Shown piece by piece: positions 62,897 to 64,000 of a stretch of DNA of 64,000 nt (its first letter is position 1; the number at the start of each line of letters is the position of its first letter). Below the pieces are notes generated by a model that was not told where the DNA came from, did no database searches, and saw only the letters and a list, made by a program, of their open reading frames with translations. Origin of the DNA: Porphyromonadaceae bacterium FC4 (GTDB taxonomy: Bacteria > Bacteroidota > Bacteroidia > Bacteroidales > Porphyromonadaceae). Position numbers and translations under genes: made by a program. The DNA is taken from contig LT635553.1 of the NCBI GenBank assembly GCA_900120395.1, positions 1,098,254 to 1,162,253 on the forward strand. Direction: 5' to 3'.

Positions 62897-64000
62897 ATGA
62901 ACACCAGCAATAAAAACATCAGCTTTATATTTCAAGTACACCAACCATTTCGACTGAAGCGGTACCGTTTCTTTGATATTGGAAATGACCATTACTACTT
63001 TGATGATTTTCAGAACGAAGACATCTTTCGGCGTATAGCAGAGCAATCCTATATTCCTGCTAATAGGCTGATGCTGCAATTGATCAAGGAGACCAAGCAT
63101 CGTTTCCGTGTGGCGTATGCGATATCGGGAGTGGCACTGGAGCAGATCGAGATGTATGCACCCGAGCTGATAGATAGTTTCACCGAACTAGCTGAGACCG
63201 GGTGTGTGGAGTTTTTGGGTGAGACCTATGCTCATTCCCTTGCCTCTTTGGCATACGACAAGGATGAGTTTAGAATTCAGGTGAAAGAGCATGCGCAGAA
63301 GATTGAGCTGATGTTTGGACAAAAACCACGAGTTTTTAGAAATTCCGAATTGCTCTATGATGATGCTATAGGGAAGTGGGTGCATGATATGGGATTTGAT
63401 GGGGTTATCACCGAAGGAGCCAAGCATATTTTGGGTTGGAAAAGTCCAAATAATCTCTATAAATGCGCCACGACTCCCGAGCTAAAGCTCCTACTCAGGA
63501 ACCCACATCTTACCGAGGATATTTCTAGGAACTTCACTAATTACTCATGGAGCGAATATCCACTCACTGCTGATAAGTACGCAGCATGGATCGCAAAAGA
63601 TCTCCAAGACGGTGAAGTGGTCAATATAGATATGAGCTACGACGTGCTAGGGTCAGGCAACCCTGCGGACTCAGGCATCTTTGATTTCTTCCGTGCCCTC
63701 CCCACGTATTTAGAGAAAGAGGGTATCGGGTTTGCCACACCATCTGAGTCAATCAAAAACCTCACGCCTAAGGATGCACTAACCATACCTGATACCATAT
63801 CGTGGTCTGAGGAAGAGAAAAACACAAATAGTTGGTTAGGCAATACGATCCAGCGTGAAGCCTTCAATAAAATTCAGCAACTGGCAGAGCGTACACGTCT
63901 CTCTCAAAACAGAAGATTGTTGCAAGATTGGACATACTTGCAGAGTAGTGACCACCTGTACTACATGTCTTCACAGGGTGATGACGTAAAGCTATTCAGC
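62897..64000 (+). CDS. GH57 family alpha-amylase-like protein, C-terminus cut by window edge
   Basis: The first 368 codons run open to the window end, beginning ATGAACACC about 55 bp after the glycosyltransferase stop. GH57 blocks: FIFQVHQPFRLKRY (motif 1), CVEFLGETYAHSLASLAYDK (motif 2), the nucleophile region VFRNSELLYDD and ITEGAKHILGWKSPNNLY (motif 3), then SYDVLGSGNPADSGIFDFF (motif 4) and YLQSSDHLYYMSS. In motif 4, where relatives have MDYETFGEH, this protein has MSYDVLGSG: the expected catalytic Asp is Ser (codon 63635-63637). It may be inactive or act differently. Family assignment is secure. Confidence 0.9.
   Translation, partial: MNTSNKNISFIFQVHQPFRLKRYRFFDIGNDHYYFDDFQNEDIFRRIAEQSYIPANRLMLQLIKETKHRFRVAYAISGVALEQIEMYAPELIDSFTELAETGCVEFLGETYAHSLASLAYDKDEFRIQVKEHAQKIELMFGQKPRVFRNSELLYDDAIGKWVHDMGFDGVITEGAKHILGWKSPNNLYKCATTPELKLLLRNPHLTEDISRNFTNYSWSEYPLTADKYAAWIAKDLQDGEVVNIDMSYDVLGSGNPADSGIFDFFRALPTYLEKEGIGFATPSESIKNLTPKDALTIPDTISWSEEEKNTNSWLGNTIQREAFNKIQQLAERTRLSQNRRLLQDWTYLQSSDHLYYMSSQGDDVKLFS

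Overview
The window looks like chromosome of an anaerobic Bacteroidales bacterium, most likely Porphyromonas or a close relative. Reasons: the -7 promoter motif TAnnTTTG occurs upstream of many genes; Bacteroidota families are present (BACON domain lipoprotein, HU/SPOR protein, DUF5686 protein, PorT-family barrel, FeoA-FeoB fusion, rseC-rnfBCDGEA order); anaerobic ribonucleotide reductase, Rnf and peptide-catabolic genes fit an asaccharolytic anaerobe. The assignment is inference from gene content, not from a database search. No rRNA, tRNA or CRISPR array was seen.

Layout. 1-863 (minus): truncated umuD-like gene and an XRE regulator. 1463-4965 (plus): M20 dipeptidase, adenosine/SAH-type deaminase and purine nucleoside phosphorylase, a peptide and purine-nucleoside salvage operon. 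4982-5413: a small mobile-element relic. 5539-12944 (plus): DUF2795 protein, then a tightly packed run of alcohol dehydrogenase, M43 metalloprotease lipoprotein, polytopic membrane protein, GH51-like lipoprotein and FucP-like sugar transporter. 13000-15509 (minus): hemW and a LuxR-type regulator with a hemerythrin-type di-iron protein. 15882-21748: LysM/periplasmic-binding fusion, PorT-like barrel, phosphatase-like lipoprotein, recO, pepD. 22012-29221: lipoprotein, HU-SPOR protein, MerR regulator, rnz, hflX, DUF5686 protein. 29696-38822 (minus): nrdG-nrdD, mltG, dnaA, mutY, prs, galE. 38903-44428 (minus): rseC-rnfBCDGEA. 45014-58429 (plus): mazG, copA, folC, feoB with its small partner, ffh, folD, pgpH-like HD hydrolase and an ECF sigma cluster. 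58559-59050: flavodoxin. 59536-64000 (plus): debranching enzyme, glycosyltransferase and a truncated GH57 gene, an alpha-glucan cluster.

The most striking unexplained signal is a ~90 bp intergenic repeat present eight times, about once every 6-10 kb, in both orientations. Each copy is a tandem of two ~44 bp units, each containing the palindrome GTTTCC-TACT-GGAAAC and the block CTATCCGT, separated by four variable bases; the whole is bounded by a short inverted AAAAAGTTTC terminus. One copy lies inside a separate ~420 bp element that has 49 bp terminal inverted repeats (46/49), a 10 bp flanking direct repeat resembling a target duplication, and a fragment resembling the C-terminus of an Eco57I-type DNA methylase.

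A second theme is enzyme homologues whose key residue appears changed: UmuD-like (Ser to Ala), tyrosine-phosphatase-like lipoprotein (Cys to Asp), GH51-like lipoprotein (acid/base Glu not found) and GH57 (catalytic Asp to Ser). These are read directly from the codons; the functional consequence is inference.
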